Source: CAZVAR01 sp964625225 (GTDB lineage: Bacteria; Pseudomonadota; Alphaproteobacteria; JAJUGE01). Taken from it: a DNA stretch of 19,850 nucleotides. The translations under genes were made by a program, and so were the position numbers. Below the pieces are notes generated by a model. The model was given only the letters and a program-made list of their open reading frames with translations. It ran no database searches and had not been told where the DNA came from. The stretch covers positions 1 through 19,850 of the forward strand of contig CAZVAR010000064.1 of assembly GCA_964625225.1 (NCBI GenBank), written 5' to 3'. Shown piece by piece: positions 1-5,789 of this stretch (position 1 is its first letter; every line of letters starts with the position of its first letter).

Positions 1-571
1 CGATGCCGAGCAGCCAGAAGTCCGCATTGTCGCCCGGCGAATATCGGTAGCTGGTCAGCGGCGGGTACATGAACCAGCCGCCGTCCGGCGCCAGGCCGAG
101 AAACAAGCTGCAGAAGAAGACGATGCCGCCGACGAAATAGGCCCAGAAAGCATAAGCGCTGAGCCGCGGGAACGGCAGGTCGCGTGCCGCCAGCATGTTC
201 GGCAGCAGGAAAACGCCCATCGCCTCCACGACCGGCACGGCGAACAGGAACATCATCACCGTGCCGTGCATCGTGAACATCTGGTTGTACAGCCCGTGGC
301 CCAGAAAATCGTTCTCCGGGACGGCGAGCTGCGTGCGCATGAGCAGCGCAAGGATGCCGGCGAGGATCAGGAACAGGAAGCCCGTACCGGTGTAGAACAG
401 GCCGATATAGGTGTTGTTGACGACGCTCAGAAAATGGATGCCGGCGGGCGCCCGCCAGACCCTCTCGAGCTCCTCGAGCTCGCCGGGCGGCCGAGGCAGC
501 GCGTTCGGGAGATCGTCCTCGGATCGCACGGCCGCTTCCGGGCCCGGGGCGTCGTGGCGGATCGAGGCCAT
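1..571 (-). CDS. ctaD: Heme-copper cytochrome c oxidase subunit I, N-terminal part (runs off the left edge)
   Basis: Catalytic subunit of an inner-membrane terminal oxidase, which reduces oxygen to water and pumps protons. Only the first 190 residues are in the window. A hydrophilic, Glu-rich N-terminus of about 50 residues is followed by membrane segments near residues 52-77, 100-124 and 140-162. The segment MFTMHGTVMMFLF contains H102, the expected low-spin heme ligand of helix II, and the stretch LAPDGGWFMYPPL after helix III is characteristic of subunit I. By recall it resembles the alternative aa3-type CoxN/subunit I+III branch found in rhizobia; the missing C-terminus prevents a decision. 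The ATG lies 5 bases after the stop of the upstream lipo-cytochrome gene, and its Shine-Dalgarno (GAGGG) overlaps that stop, suggesting translational coupling. No CuA subunit II gene precedes it, which is unusual for this arrangement. Family assignment is sure, subtype is not. Confidence 0.92.
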   Translation of the reverse strand, partial: MASIRHDAPGPEAAVRSEDDLPNALPRPPGELEELERVWRAPAGIHFLSVVNNTYIGLFYTGTGFLFLILAGILALLMRTQLAVPENDFLGHGLYNQMFTMHGTVMMFLFAVPVVEAMGVFLLPNMLAARDLPFPRLSAYAFWAYFVGGIVFFCSLFLGLAPDGGWFMYPPLTSYRYSPGDNADFWLLGI

Positions 572-576
572 TGCCC

Positions 577-948
577 TCACCGCAACGTGTACAGGTAAGA
601 GGCGATATGCCGCGCCTCGACCTCGGAGAGGCCGAGATCCGGCATCGCCGTGCCGGGATCGATCGCCGGCGGGTCGCGCAACCATGCGACCAGCGTCGCC
701 GGGCGGTTCGGCAGATGGCCGCCGACATAGGCGCGCCGCCCGAAACCCTCCAATTGCGGCCCGACCGAACCCTGCGGCATGGCGATACCCGGGATCCGAT
801 GGCAGGCGGTGCAGCCGTAAGCGGCAATCAGCATCCGGCCGGTGCCCGGGTCACCGCCGGCGACGCGAAGGTGCCGCGGCGGCTCGCCGCCCTCGCATCC
901 GCTCAGAATGAGGACGCCGATCAGGACCGTCGGAAGCGCCGACCGCAT
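577..948 (-). CDS. Small monoheme lipoprotein cytochrome c
   Basis: A 123-residue electron-transfer protein. Residues 1-18 form a lipoprotein signal peptide ending in the lipobox LSGC (C18), so the mature protein should be anchored by lipid on the periplasmic side of a membrane. The heme motif is CTACH at 46-50, and M102 in GTAMPDL is the likely sixth ligand. The length fits one compact class I domain, with little added beyond the anchor. It sits between the diheme cytochrome gene and oxidase subunit I, 7 and 5 bases from each, so it is part of the oxidase operon and probably an electron donor or a tethered subunit of that oxidase. It occupies the position where a CuA-bearing subunit II gene often lies. 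It has no CuA motif, so it is not a truncated subunit II. The SD (GAGGG) overlaps the upstream stop codon. Confidence 0.9.
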   Translation of the reverse strand: MRSALPTVLIGVLILSGCEGGEPPRHLRVAGGDPGTGRMLIAAYGCTACHRIPGIAMPQGSVGPQLEGFGRRAYVGGHLPNRPATLVAWLRDPPAIDPGTAMPDLGLSEVEARHIASYLYTLR

Positions 949-955
949 CCGGCCC

Positions 956-1675
956 TCACTCGACCGGGCGCCCGGCGGGGACCACGATCGTCCCCGCGGC
1001 GCCGGCCGGTGCCGGCACGCTCTCGAAGTAGAGCGCCACGGCCCGGATGTCCTCGTCGCTCATCGCCCGCGCGATCTGCTCCATCACGTCGAGCGGGTCG
1101 TTGTTCCGCACGCCCTGCTTCCACAGTCGGAGCTGCAGTTCGGTGTAGATGGCATGCTGCCCGGCGAGATAGGGGAAGTAGGGTGGCATGCCCTGCCCTT
1201 CGGCGCCGTGGCAGTAGATGCAGGCCTGCAGGCCCGCCTCCGGCACCCCGTCATGGGCGATGCGGCGACCGCGTTCGAGCAGCGCGCGTGGCGCCTCCGG
1301 CGGCGACGGGGCCGGCGCGCCGACACCGGAATAGTACAGCGCGACGTCGGCCATCTGCTGGCCCGACATCGCCCGCGCGATCGGCGCCATCACGGCGTTG
1401 GGGCGGGCGCCGGCGGCATAGTCGAGGAGCTGCTTGTAGAGATAGAACGCCATCTGCCCGGTCAGGCGGGGAAAGGCGCCGCTGCCGTCGCCGCCGCCGT
1501 CGAGGCCGTGACAGGTGAAGCAGGGAGTCACGTCCGAGGACTCGCCGCCGACCACTACGGCGCGCCCGGCAACCGGATCCGCATCGCGGGCGGCCGTCTT
1601 CTGCCGGTCTTGCTCCTCGGAGCAACCCGGAAGCGCCGCCGCGATAAGCGCGATCACCGCCCAGCGGCGGCTCAT
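956..1675 (-). CDS. Diheme lipoprotein cytochrome c (c4-like)
   Basis: A 239-residue diheme cytochrome of the c4/c553 type. I chose the start at MSRRWAVIALIAAALPGC because it gives an ideal lipoprotein signal with C18 as the acylated cysteine; a 42-residue upstream extension in frame is Arg/Gly-rich and carries no signal. The two heme motifs are CFTCH (52-56) and CIYCH (152-156), and each domain has the c4 pattern with a Met inside an IARAM segment (M96/M103, and a second copy near the C-terminus). It is the first gene of the oxidase operon and probably shuttles electrons from the bc1 complex or another donor to the oxidase. It is clearly paralogous to the protein at 2814-3551: both share an LAGQH...LLWK/LRLWK...NDPL...IARAM...DEIRAVA pattern. 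A perfect EcfG-type promoter lies about 100 bases upstream. Confidence 0.9.
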   Translation of the reverse strand: MSRRWAVIALIAAALPGCSEEQDRQKTAARDADPVAGRAVVVGGESSDVTPCFTCHGLDGGGDGSGAFPRLTGQMAFYLYKQLLDYAAGARPNAVMAPIARAMSGQQMADVALYYSGVGAPAPSPPEAPRALLERGRRIAHDGVPEAGLQACIYCHGAEGQGMPPYFPYLAGQHAIYTELQLRLWKQGVRNNDPLDVMEQIARAMSDEDIRAVALYFESVPAPAGAAGTIVVPAGRPVE

Positions 1676-1772
1676 GCCGCGATCCCGGCAGGCCGCGACG
1701 CCCGGACTCCCATTTCGCGCGCTCGCCCCGTGCCACGCACCACGGCACCCCGCCAGTTCCGGACAGAGGCTT

Positions 1773-1797
1773 AACGGCCGAGAACCTGGCCGGTTCC
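1773..1797 (-). promoter_or_regulatory. EcfG-type stress promoter of the oxidase/cytochrome operon
   Basis: Read on the minus strand, GGAAC (1797-1793) is followed after exactly 16 bases by CGTT (1776-1773). This matches the known consensus for the alphaproteobacterial general stress sigma factor, GGAAC-N16/17-CGTT. The transcript would start near 1766 and leave a leader of about 90 bases before the ATG at 1675. That transcription depends on EcfG is inference. Confidence 0.72.
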
Positions 1798-1802
1798 GCA
1801 AC

Positions 1803-1827
1803 GGAACGTCGACAGGGGCGCGGCGTT
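1803..1827 (+). promoter_or_regulatory. EcfG-type stress promoter of the divergent diheme cytochrome gene
   Basis: GGAAC (1803-1807), 16 bases, then CGTT (1824-1827) on the plus strand. Its -35 box is only 5 bases from the oppositely oriented -35 box at 1793-1797, forming the dyad GTTCC-GCAAC-GGAAC. The predicted start of transcription (about 1833-1836) falls almost at the ATG at 1837, so the mRNA may be leaderless or the true start codon lies further in. Confidence 0.7.
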
Positions 1828-1836
1828 GACCGGGCG

Positions 1837-2907
1837 ATGGCCTGCCTTTCCACCGTCCCTCGCCGCGCCGGCATGCCCGGCATCGCCGCGCTGCTCATGC
1901 TGCTGTCCGCCGGCCCGCCGCCCGCGACCGCGCAACCGGCCGACGCGCCGTCGGCGGCGGATTCGACCGCGGTCGCGCGCGGCCGCTACCTAGCTCACGC
2001 GGGCGCCTGCGACAGCTGCCATACGGACCATCCGGAGAATGGGGCCTATCTCGCCGGCGGCCGGGTGCTGAAGAGCCATCTCGGCACGTTCTACGTACCG
2101 AACATCACCCCGGACCCGGAGACCGGTATCGGCGACTGGACGCTCGAGGAGTTCCGGGCGGCGATGATCGAGGGCATCGCCCCGGACGGCAGCCACTATT
2201 ACCCGACCTTTCCCTACCCCTGGTATACTGGCCTGAGCGCCCAGGACGTGAGGGACCTCTGGGCCTATCTGCAGACCATAGCGCCGGTCCGCAATGCAAC
2301 GCCTCCGCACGAGCTGCCCTTCCCGCTCGGCATCCGGCCGCTCATCTGGTTCTGGAAGCTGTTCAATTTCGAGGAGGGGAAGACCGTCTCGAATCCCTCG
2401 ATGTCCGCCGCCTGGAACCGCGGGGCGTATCTCGTCAACCATCTCGGCCATTGCGGCGCGTGCCATACGCCGAAGGACTATTTCTTCAACTTCCAGGACT
2501 GGAAGCCTCTCGGAGGAGCCGGGGAGATCCCCGGCCCCTACCCGGCCCCGAACATCACGCCGCACGTCCCGACCGGTATCGGCGACTGGACACGGGAGGA
2601 CATCGTGCGCGCCTTGCGCCGATCGATGTCGCCGGACGGCCTGCCGATCCGCGGTGCGATGGCCGAGTACGTCTACAGCGGCTCGAGCTTTCTCACCGAT
2701 GCCGACCTGACCGCCATGGCCGAGTATCTCCTGACGGTCCGCCCGGTCGAAAGCGATCTCCGGCCCGGCGCGGAGCGCCGCGCCGCGCGCCTCGAGATGG
2801 CCCGCACCCCGCCTCAGGGAGCCGGGCGCGGCGAATCAGCCGGGATCGGGTCGATCGGCTCCGCCCTGCTGATGCTTTCGAGCGGCGGGCGCGCCCGGGC
2901 GAAATAG
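1837..2907 (+). CDS. Diheme cytochrome c (alcohol/gluconate dehydrogenase cytochrome-subunit type)
   Basis: A 356-residue secreted c-type cytochrome. Residues 1-33 form a signal peptide with an RR n-region, a hydrophobic core (IAALLMLLSAG) and a likely cleavage after ATAQ. The heme motifs are CDSCH (58-62) and CGACH (206-210). Each domain also carries an NITP...TGIGDWT repeat (from 89 and again about 150 residues later), typical of the cytochrome subunits of membrane-bound dehydrogenases; the usual third C-terminal heme is absent. In domain 1 the position expected to supply Met (YPAMPY in classical members) reads YPTFPY, so F125 replaces the ligand; domain 2 keeps GAMAEYV. No dehydrogenase flavin or quinoprotein gene is adjacent, so its partner is probably the neighbouring oxidase or a distant dehydrogenase. 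The last 31 codons overlap the convergent cytochrome gene and look like low-information tail. ATG at 1873 is an alternative start but would lack basic residues. Confidence 0.88.
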   Translation: MACLSTVPRRAGMPGIAALLMLLSAGPPPATAQPADAPSAADSTAVARGRYLAHAGACDSCHTDHPENGAYLAGGRVLKSHLGTFYVPNITPDPETGIGDWTLEEFRAAMIEGIAPDGSHYYPTFPYPWYTGLSAQDVRDLWAYLQTIAPVRNATPPHELPFPLGIRPLIWFWKLFNFEEGKTVSNPSMSAAWNRGAYLVNHLGHCGACHTPKDYFFNFQDWKPLGGAGEIPGPYPAPNITPHVPTGIGDWTREDIVRALRRSMSPDGLPIRGAMAEYVYSGSSFLTDADLTAMAEYLLTVRPVESDLRPGAERRAARLEMARTPPQGAGRGESAGIGSIGSALLMLSSGGRARAK

Positions 2908-3551
2908 ATCGCGACCGCCCGGATCTCGTCGACGGTCATCGCCCGCGCGATCTCCGCCATGACCCCGAGCGGGTCGTTGCGGCGGCGCCCCTCCTTCCAA
3001 AGCAGCATCTCGCGCTCGAGATAGCCGACATGCTGCCCGGCCAGATACGGGAAGCTCGGCGGCAATCCCTTGCCGGCGTCGGCATGGCAGACGATGCAAG
3101 CGCGCACGCCGCGCTCAGGCGCGCCGATCCCGGAGAGGGCTCCACCCGCCTGCAGCAGCAGCGGATCGTCCACCGGCGGCTGCGGCGGCCACGGCGTATC
3201 GTGCAGCGATGCGAAATAGGCGGCAGCCGCCAACCGCTGATCCGGAGTGAGGGCTCGGGCGACGGGCTCCATGACCTCGCTCGGCCGCACGCCGGCCGCG
3301 AAGTCCGCAAGCTGCTTCGCCAGATAGAACCAGCTCTGGCCGGCAATGCGCGGGGCGTCGATGTCCGCGTTCCCGGCGCCGTCCACGCCGTGGCAACGCC
3401 CGCATGAGCGCGCTGCGGGGACCGTTTGCCCCTGTACGATGGAGCGGCCGGCCGCGACCACCGCGGGGTCCACCTGCGCCACCGCCGCACCGGACCAGCA
3501 GCCGACAGCGACGATGGCGGCCGCGACGCGGCCCTGGCTGCAAAATGGCAC
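2814..3551 (-). CDS. Diheme cytochrome c (c4-like), paralogue of the 956-1675 protein
   Basis: A 245-residue diheme cytochrome if the GTG at 3551 is used. That start gives a signal peptide with core VAAAIVAVGCWSGAAVA and cleavage near AVAQ, and it lies about 35 bases behind a perfect EcfG-type promoter; the much longer in-frame ATG forms read through that promoter and an unrelated Arg-rich stretch. Heme motifs are CGRCH (50-54) and CIVCH (152-156). The spacing and the C18 position closely parallel the lipoprotein paralogue (hemes at 52-56 and 152-156, lipobox C18), so C18 here (AVGC) may also be acylated, although the lipobox is poor. It is a predicted periplasmic electron carrier duplicated within the locus. 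Its 3' end overlaps the convergent cytochrome gene by 94 bases. Confidence 0.85.
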   Translation of the reverse strand: MPFCSQGRVAAAIVAVGCWSGAAVAQVDPAVVAAGRSIVQGQTVPAARSCGRCHGVDGAGNADIDAPRIAGQSWFYLAKQLADFAAGVRPSEVMEPVARALTPDQRLAAAAYFASLHDTPWPPQPPVDDPLLLQAGGALSGIGAPERGVRACIVCHADAGKGLPPSFPYLAGQHVGYLEREMLLWKEGRRRNDPLGVMAEIARAMTVDEIRAVAIYFARARPPLESISRAEPIDPIPADSPRPAP

Positions 3552-3591
3552 GGCGCTACAGTCTCGCTCCGACGAACAGGACGTCTGGCTG

Positions 3592-3616
3592 AACGCCGGG
3601 CCGGATGCCGCGTTCC
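3592..3616 (-). promoter_or_regulatory. EcfG-type stress promoter of the third cytochrome gene
   Basis: On the minus strand, GGAAC (3616-3612), 16 bases, then CGTT (3595-3592). It is the third perfect match in this cytochrome cluster, with the same 16-base spacer as the two at 1773-1827. The expected transcript start near 3585 supports GTG 3551 as the start codon. Confidence 0.68.
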
Positions 3617-3649
3617 CTCGGAGAATCCGCCGGAGCCCCCGGCCGATCC

Positions 3650-3674
3650 GGAACACGGCCGCCCGTCGTCGGTT
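3650..3674 (+). promoter_or_regulatory. Possible EcfG-type promoter (GGTT variant) of the small ORF at 3742
   Basis: GGAAC (3650-3654), 16 bases, then GGTT (3671-3674). This differs from the consensus only at the least conserved -10 base. It would give a leader of about 60 bases before the ATG at 3742. Confidence 0.4.
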
Positions 3675-3741
3675 GTACGATATCGGGGGGCCGTACCCGC
3701 CAAGGGAAACAGGCGCCGCCATCGGCGCAGGATGGATCGGG

Positions 3742-3942
3742 ATGAGGCTCTTCCGGGCATGCATAACGGACGATCGGGGAAAAACGCAGAAGCTGCTGAT
3801 TGCGGCGCAGGACGAGCGGGAGGCCTTCGTCCTGGCGAGGCGGCGCGGCCGGGTCCGGCGCATCGACCCCAAGACCGGTGCCCGCCCCCTCTATGGCGAG
3901 AGCCGAATCATCGGCGCCGTGCTGCACGAGTTCACGTCCTGA
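3742..3942 (+). CDS. Small basic hypothetical protein (66 aa)
   Basis: MRLFRACITDD begins a 66-residue protein rich in Arg and Lys, with no membrane segment or signal peptide. The segment KLLIAAQDEREAFVLARRRG looks like a genuine alpha/beta fold core rather than a shadow frame: hydrophobic residues are regularly spaced, and the composition is less Arg/Pro/Ala-skewed than shadow frames here. I do not recognise the family. The longer in-frame ATG at 3346 would start inside the opposite cytochrome gene and is rejected. It lies between two stress-promoter genes and has a near-consensus EcfG promoter, so a stress-related role is possible; that is inference only. Confidence 0.55.
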   Translation: MRLFRACITDDRGKTQKLLIAAQDEREAFVLARRRGRVRRIDPKTGARPLYGESRIIGAVLHEFTS

Positions 3943-3973
3943 CCGAGCGTCGGCAGCGCGGCCGAAGGCCGGC

Positions 3974-4756
3974 TCACACCCAATAACCGGCGCGCCCGTA
4001 GTGCCGGTGCAGCCGGCTTTCGTAGTCCCGGCCTATATCCGCGCCGGGACTGTAGTCCGGGCTCTCCTCGATCTCCTTTCGGTCAACCGTGACCACGACG
4101 TCCCGGTCCGGCCAGGAGATCTCGCGGATCCAGGTGGGCGACAGCAGCACCTTTCGGCCCGGCAGCCAGTTCCGCGTGTCGACCACGAAATAGCGGACCA
4201 CCCAGCCCGCCTCGTCGATCAGGAGGTCGTCCACATGGCCGATCGAGCCGTCGGTCGCGCGGATGTGATAGCCGACCACTTCGTGCCCGCTGCGCAGATG
4301 CGGATCGTGCCGCTTGTCCTCGCCCACTGCCTTCTCTGCCGTTTCCGGATCGCGCGGGGCGGCCGCCGGGTACGGCCCGGCGACAGGCGAGGCCAGGCCC
4401 GTCAACGGCAGCGCGCCGGCACTGAAGCCCCCGGCGCCCCAGTAGGGCGTCCAGCCGTAATAGCCGTAGAGCTCCGTCTCATGCTGACGGCTCACCGGCT
4501 GGTCGGTGTCGATGTCGGGGCTGTTCCTGACCGCCTCCTTGGTAAGCGCGACCGGGAACTCGTGCGCGACCGCGTCGGGGTGCCCCAGAACCTCCGGCGG
4601 CAACAATACACGCCGACCGAGGAGCCAAGCCGTATCGACGACCAGATAGCGGACGGTCCAGGACGAGTCGTCGAAGAACACGTCCTCGACCGAGCCGAGG
4701 CTGCCATCGGTCGCACGGATCCGATAGCTCCTGAGGTGATTAAGGCTCCACAGCAT
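3974..4756 (-). CDS. Tandem PRC-barrel domain protein
   Basis: A 260-residue protein made of two homologous PRC-barrel units. Unit 1 (about 1-125) contains SYRIRATDGSLGSVEDVFFD, a VRYLVVDT strand and RVLLPP. Unit 2 (about 155-260) repeats YHIRATDGSIGHVDDLLID, VRYFVVDT and KVLLSP. Each unit ends with an SPD segment and an E-L/R-L-x2-x-YG tail, so the duplication covers the whole unit. A Gly/Pro/Ala linker of about 30 residues joins them. No signal peptide is present. PRC-barrel proteins of this stand-alone type are often found in stress regulons, but their biochemical role is poorly defined. ATG 4756 is preceded by GGGAGG at 6 bases; the in-frame extension to 5062 is Arg/Gly-rich and has no good start. 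Confidence 0.88.
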   Translation of the reverse strand: MLWSLNHLRSYRIRATDGSLGSVEDVFFDDSSWTVRYLVVDTAWLLGRRVLLPPEVLGHPDAVAHEFPVALTKEAVRNSPDIDTDQPVSRQHETELYGYYGWTPYWGAGGFSAGALPLTGLASPVAGPYPAAAPRDPETAEKAVGEDKRHDPHLRSGHEVVGYHIRATDGSIGHVDDLLIDEAGWVVRYFVVDTRNWLPGRKVLLSPTWIREISWPDRDVVVTVDRKEIEESPDYSPGADIGRDYESRLHRHYGRAGYWV

Positions 4757-4776
4757 CGCCGGCCTCCCGATGGGCG

Positions 4777-4983
4777 TCACCTGAATATGAACCGCCCCCG
4801 GCCCGCCATGTTCCCGGACGCCGGATCCGCGGCCGCCGCCCGGGGCCGATAGAACGCCGGAATCCCGGACAGCCGCATCAGGACCAGGGTCAGCACCAGC
4901 GCCGCGAGGGCGGCACCCCCCGAGTTTCCGGCGGCTCCGATCGCCCCGGTGCTCGGGGACGATCCTTCCATCGACGATCCCAT
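4777..4983 (-). CDS. Doubtful small membrane protein (68 aa)
   Basis: A 68-codon ORF with one predicted membrane segment, AALAALVLTLVLMRL, following a Gly/Ser-rich N-terminus and followed by an Arg-rich tail. ATG 4971 is an alternative start. No convincing SD is visible at either. It overlaps the putative promoter of the PRC-barrel gene and ends 20 bases before that gene, so the two could be co-transcribed. It may equally be a chance frame in GC-rich DNA. Confidence 0.25.
   Translation of the reverse strand: MGSSMEGSSPSTGAIGAAGNSGGAALAALVLTLVLMRLSGIPAFYRPRAAAADPASGNMAGRGRFIFR
4790..4814 (-). promoter_or_regulatory. Possible EcfG-type promoter (GGTT variant) of the PRC-barrel gene
   Basis: On the minus strand, GGAAC (4814-4810), 16 bases, then GGTT (4793-4790). 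Same variant and spacing as the element at 3650-3674. The predicted transcript start near 4783 leaves about 27 bases to the ATG at 4756, which accommodates the strong SD. Confidence 0.45.
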
Positions 4984-5065
4984 GCGGAGCGCCGCACGCC
5001 CCGGGACCTGCTGCCGGAGATGCGCCCCGGCTGAGCCTCAAGTGTCGCGGCCGAACCGCCAACCC

Positions 5066-5093
5066 CTTGAAACCATGCGAAGCTTTCCTAGAT
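5066..5093 (+). promoter_or_regulatory. RpoH-type heat-shock promoter of hsp20
   Basis: CTTGAAA (5066-5072) and CCTAGAT (5087-5093), with 17 bases between CTTG and CCTAGAT. This fits the alphaproteobacterial RpoH consensus CTTG-N17-CYTATNT with one mismatch. The expected transcript start near 5100 coincides with the first base of the structured leader. Confidence 0.65.
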
Positions 5094-5100
5094 CGGGAGT

Positions 5101-5192
5101 CGGTGGAGGCTCATCGGGCTCCGCCGATCGACGGTCCGGCCGGCAGGTCCGATCGGAGTGCCGCCGGGCGATATCGCTCATTGGAGGATATC
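5101..5192 (+). promoter_or_regulatory. ROSE-type RNA thermometer in the hsp20 leader
   Basis: The leader folds into successive hairpins. The first pairs 5101-5108 with 5119-5126, and the second can pair GATCG (5126-5130) with CGATC (5150-5154). The last spans 5170-5192: GATATC pairs with GATATC, and the UCGCU at 5174-5178 faces the Shine-Dalgarno GGAG at 5183-5186 with one unpaired G (5176). ROSE elements of rhizobial small heat-shock genes are defined by a UYGCU motif opposite the SD with exactly such a G, and they melt on heating. Both the motif and the position match. Confidence 0.72.
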
Positions 5193-5196
5193 CGCA

Positions 5197-5670
5197 ATGC
5201 GAACCTACGACCTTTCGCCACTGTTCCGCTCGACGGTCGGTTTCGACCGCATGTCTCGCCTGCTCGAGGCGGCCCTGCAGGGGGGCGAGCCCGGCCAGAG
5301 CTACCCGCCATACAATATCGTGGCACTTGGCGAGGATAAGTACCGGGTGACGATGGCGGTGGCCGGCTTCACCGAGGCCGATCTCGAAATCACGCAGCAC
5401 GAGAACACGCTGATCGTCAAGGGCAAGACCCGCAAGGAGGAGGACGAGGGCGTCCGCTATCTCCATCGCGGCATCGCGTCCCGCTCGTTCGAGCACCGCT
5501 TCCAGCTTGCCGACCATATCGAAGTGACCGGCGCGAGCCTGGTGAACGGTCTGCTCGATATCGAGCTGGTCCGCGAAGTTCCCGAGGCGATGAAGCCGCG
5601 CAAGATCGAAATTGCCAGTGCCGTTCCGGCGGTCGAGGCCAATCCGGCGGTCGAGGCCAAGGCCGCCTGA
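5197..5670 (+). CDS. hsp20: Small heat-shock protein, Hsp20/IbpA family
   Basis: A 157-residue ATP-independent holdase that keeps unfolding proteins soluble in the cytoplasm. The N-terminal MRTYDLSPLFRSTVGFDRM is typical of the proteobacterial IbpA-like class. The alpha-crystallin domain covers about residues 37-130, including NIVALGEDKYRVTMAVAGF, ENTLIVKG and the LVNGLLDIEL strand. The C-terminus has a KIEI (I-x-I) motif for oligomer contacts, then a short PAVEAN/PAVEAK repeat. ATG 5197 follows GGAGG by 9 bases; the in-frame upstream codons lie inside the structured leader. Control is apparently double, by an RpoH-type promoter and a ROSE thermometer hiding the SD. A strong hairpin terminator follows. 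Confidence 0.95.
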   Translation: MRTYDLSPLFRSTVGFDRMSRLLEAALQGGEPGQSYPPYNIVALGEDKYRVTMAVAGFTEADLEITQHENTLIVKGKTRKEEDEGVRYLHRGIASRSFEHRFQLADHIEVTGASLVNGLLDIELVREVPEAMKPRKIEIASAVPAVEANPAVEAKAA

Positions 5671-5695
5671 CAGCGGCCGAATTCGGACCGAATGA

Positions 5696-5721
5696 GGCGA
5701 CGCCCGGGTCCGGGCGTCGCC
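5696..5721 (+). terminator. Strong hairpin after hsp20
   Basis: A perfect 12-bp inverted repeat with 2 nominal loop bases (5696-5707 against 5710-5721), followed only by CCTTG rather than a U-run. It lies between the convergent hsp20 and ilvE genes and could stop transcription in both directions. Confidence 0.6.
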
Positions 5722-5789
5722 CCTTGCTGTCCCCAAGTCGGCAGAGGGGCGCAGGACGCGGCCGGAGGCCGGCCGGCCCCGCGAGGCGG

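Noticed and set aside
577..948. The small lipo-cytochrome as a truncated CuA subunit II
   Set aside because: It has its own lipoprotein signal and a complete CXXCH domain, and no CuA residues or membrane hairpin.
2814..3872. The long 352-codon form of the third cytochrome
   Set aside because: The extra N-terminus lacks a signal peptide, crosses a perfect promoter and overlaps the small plus-strand ORF.
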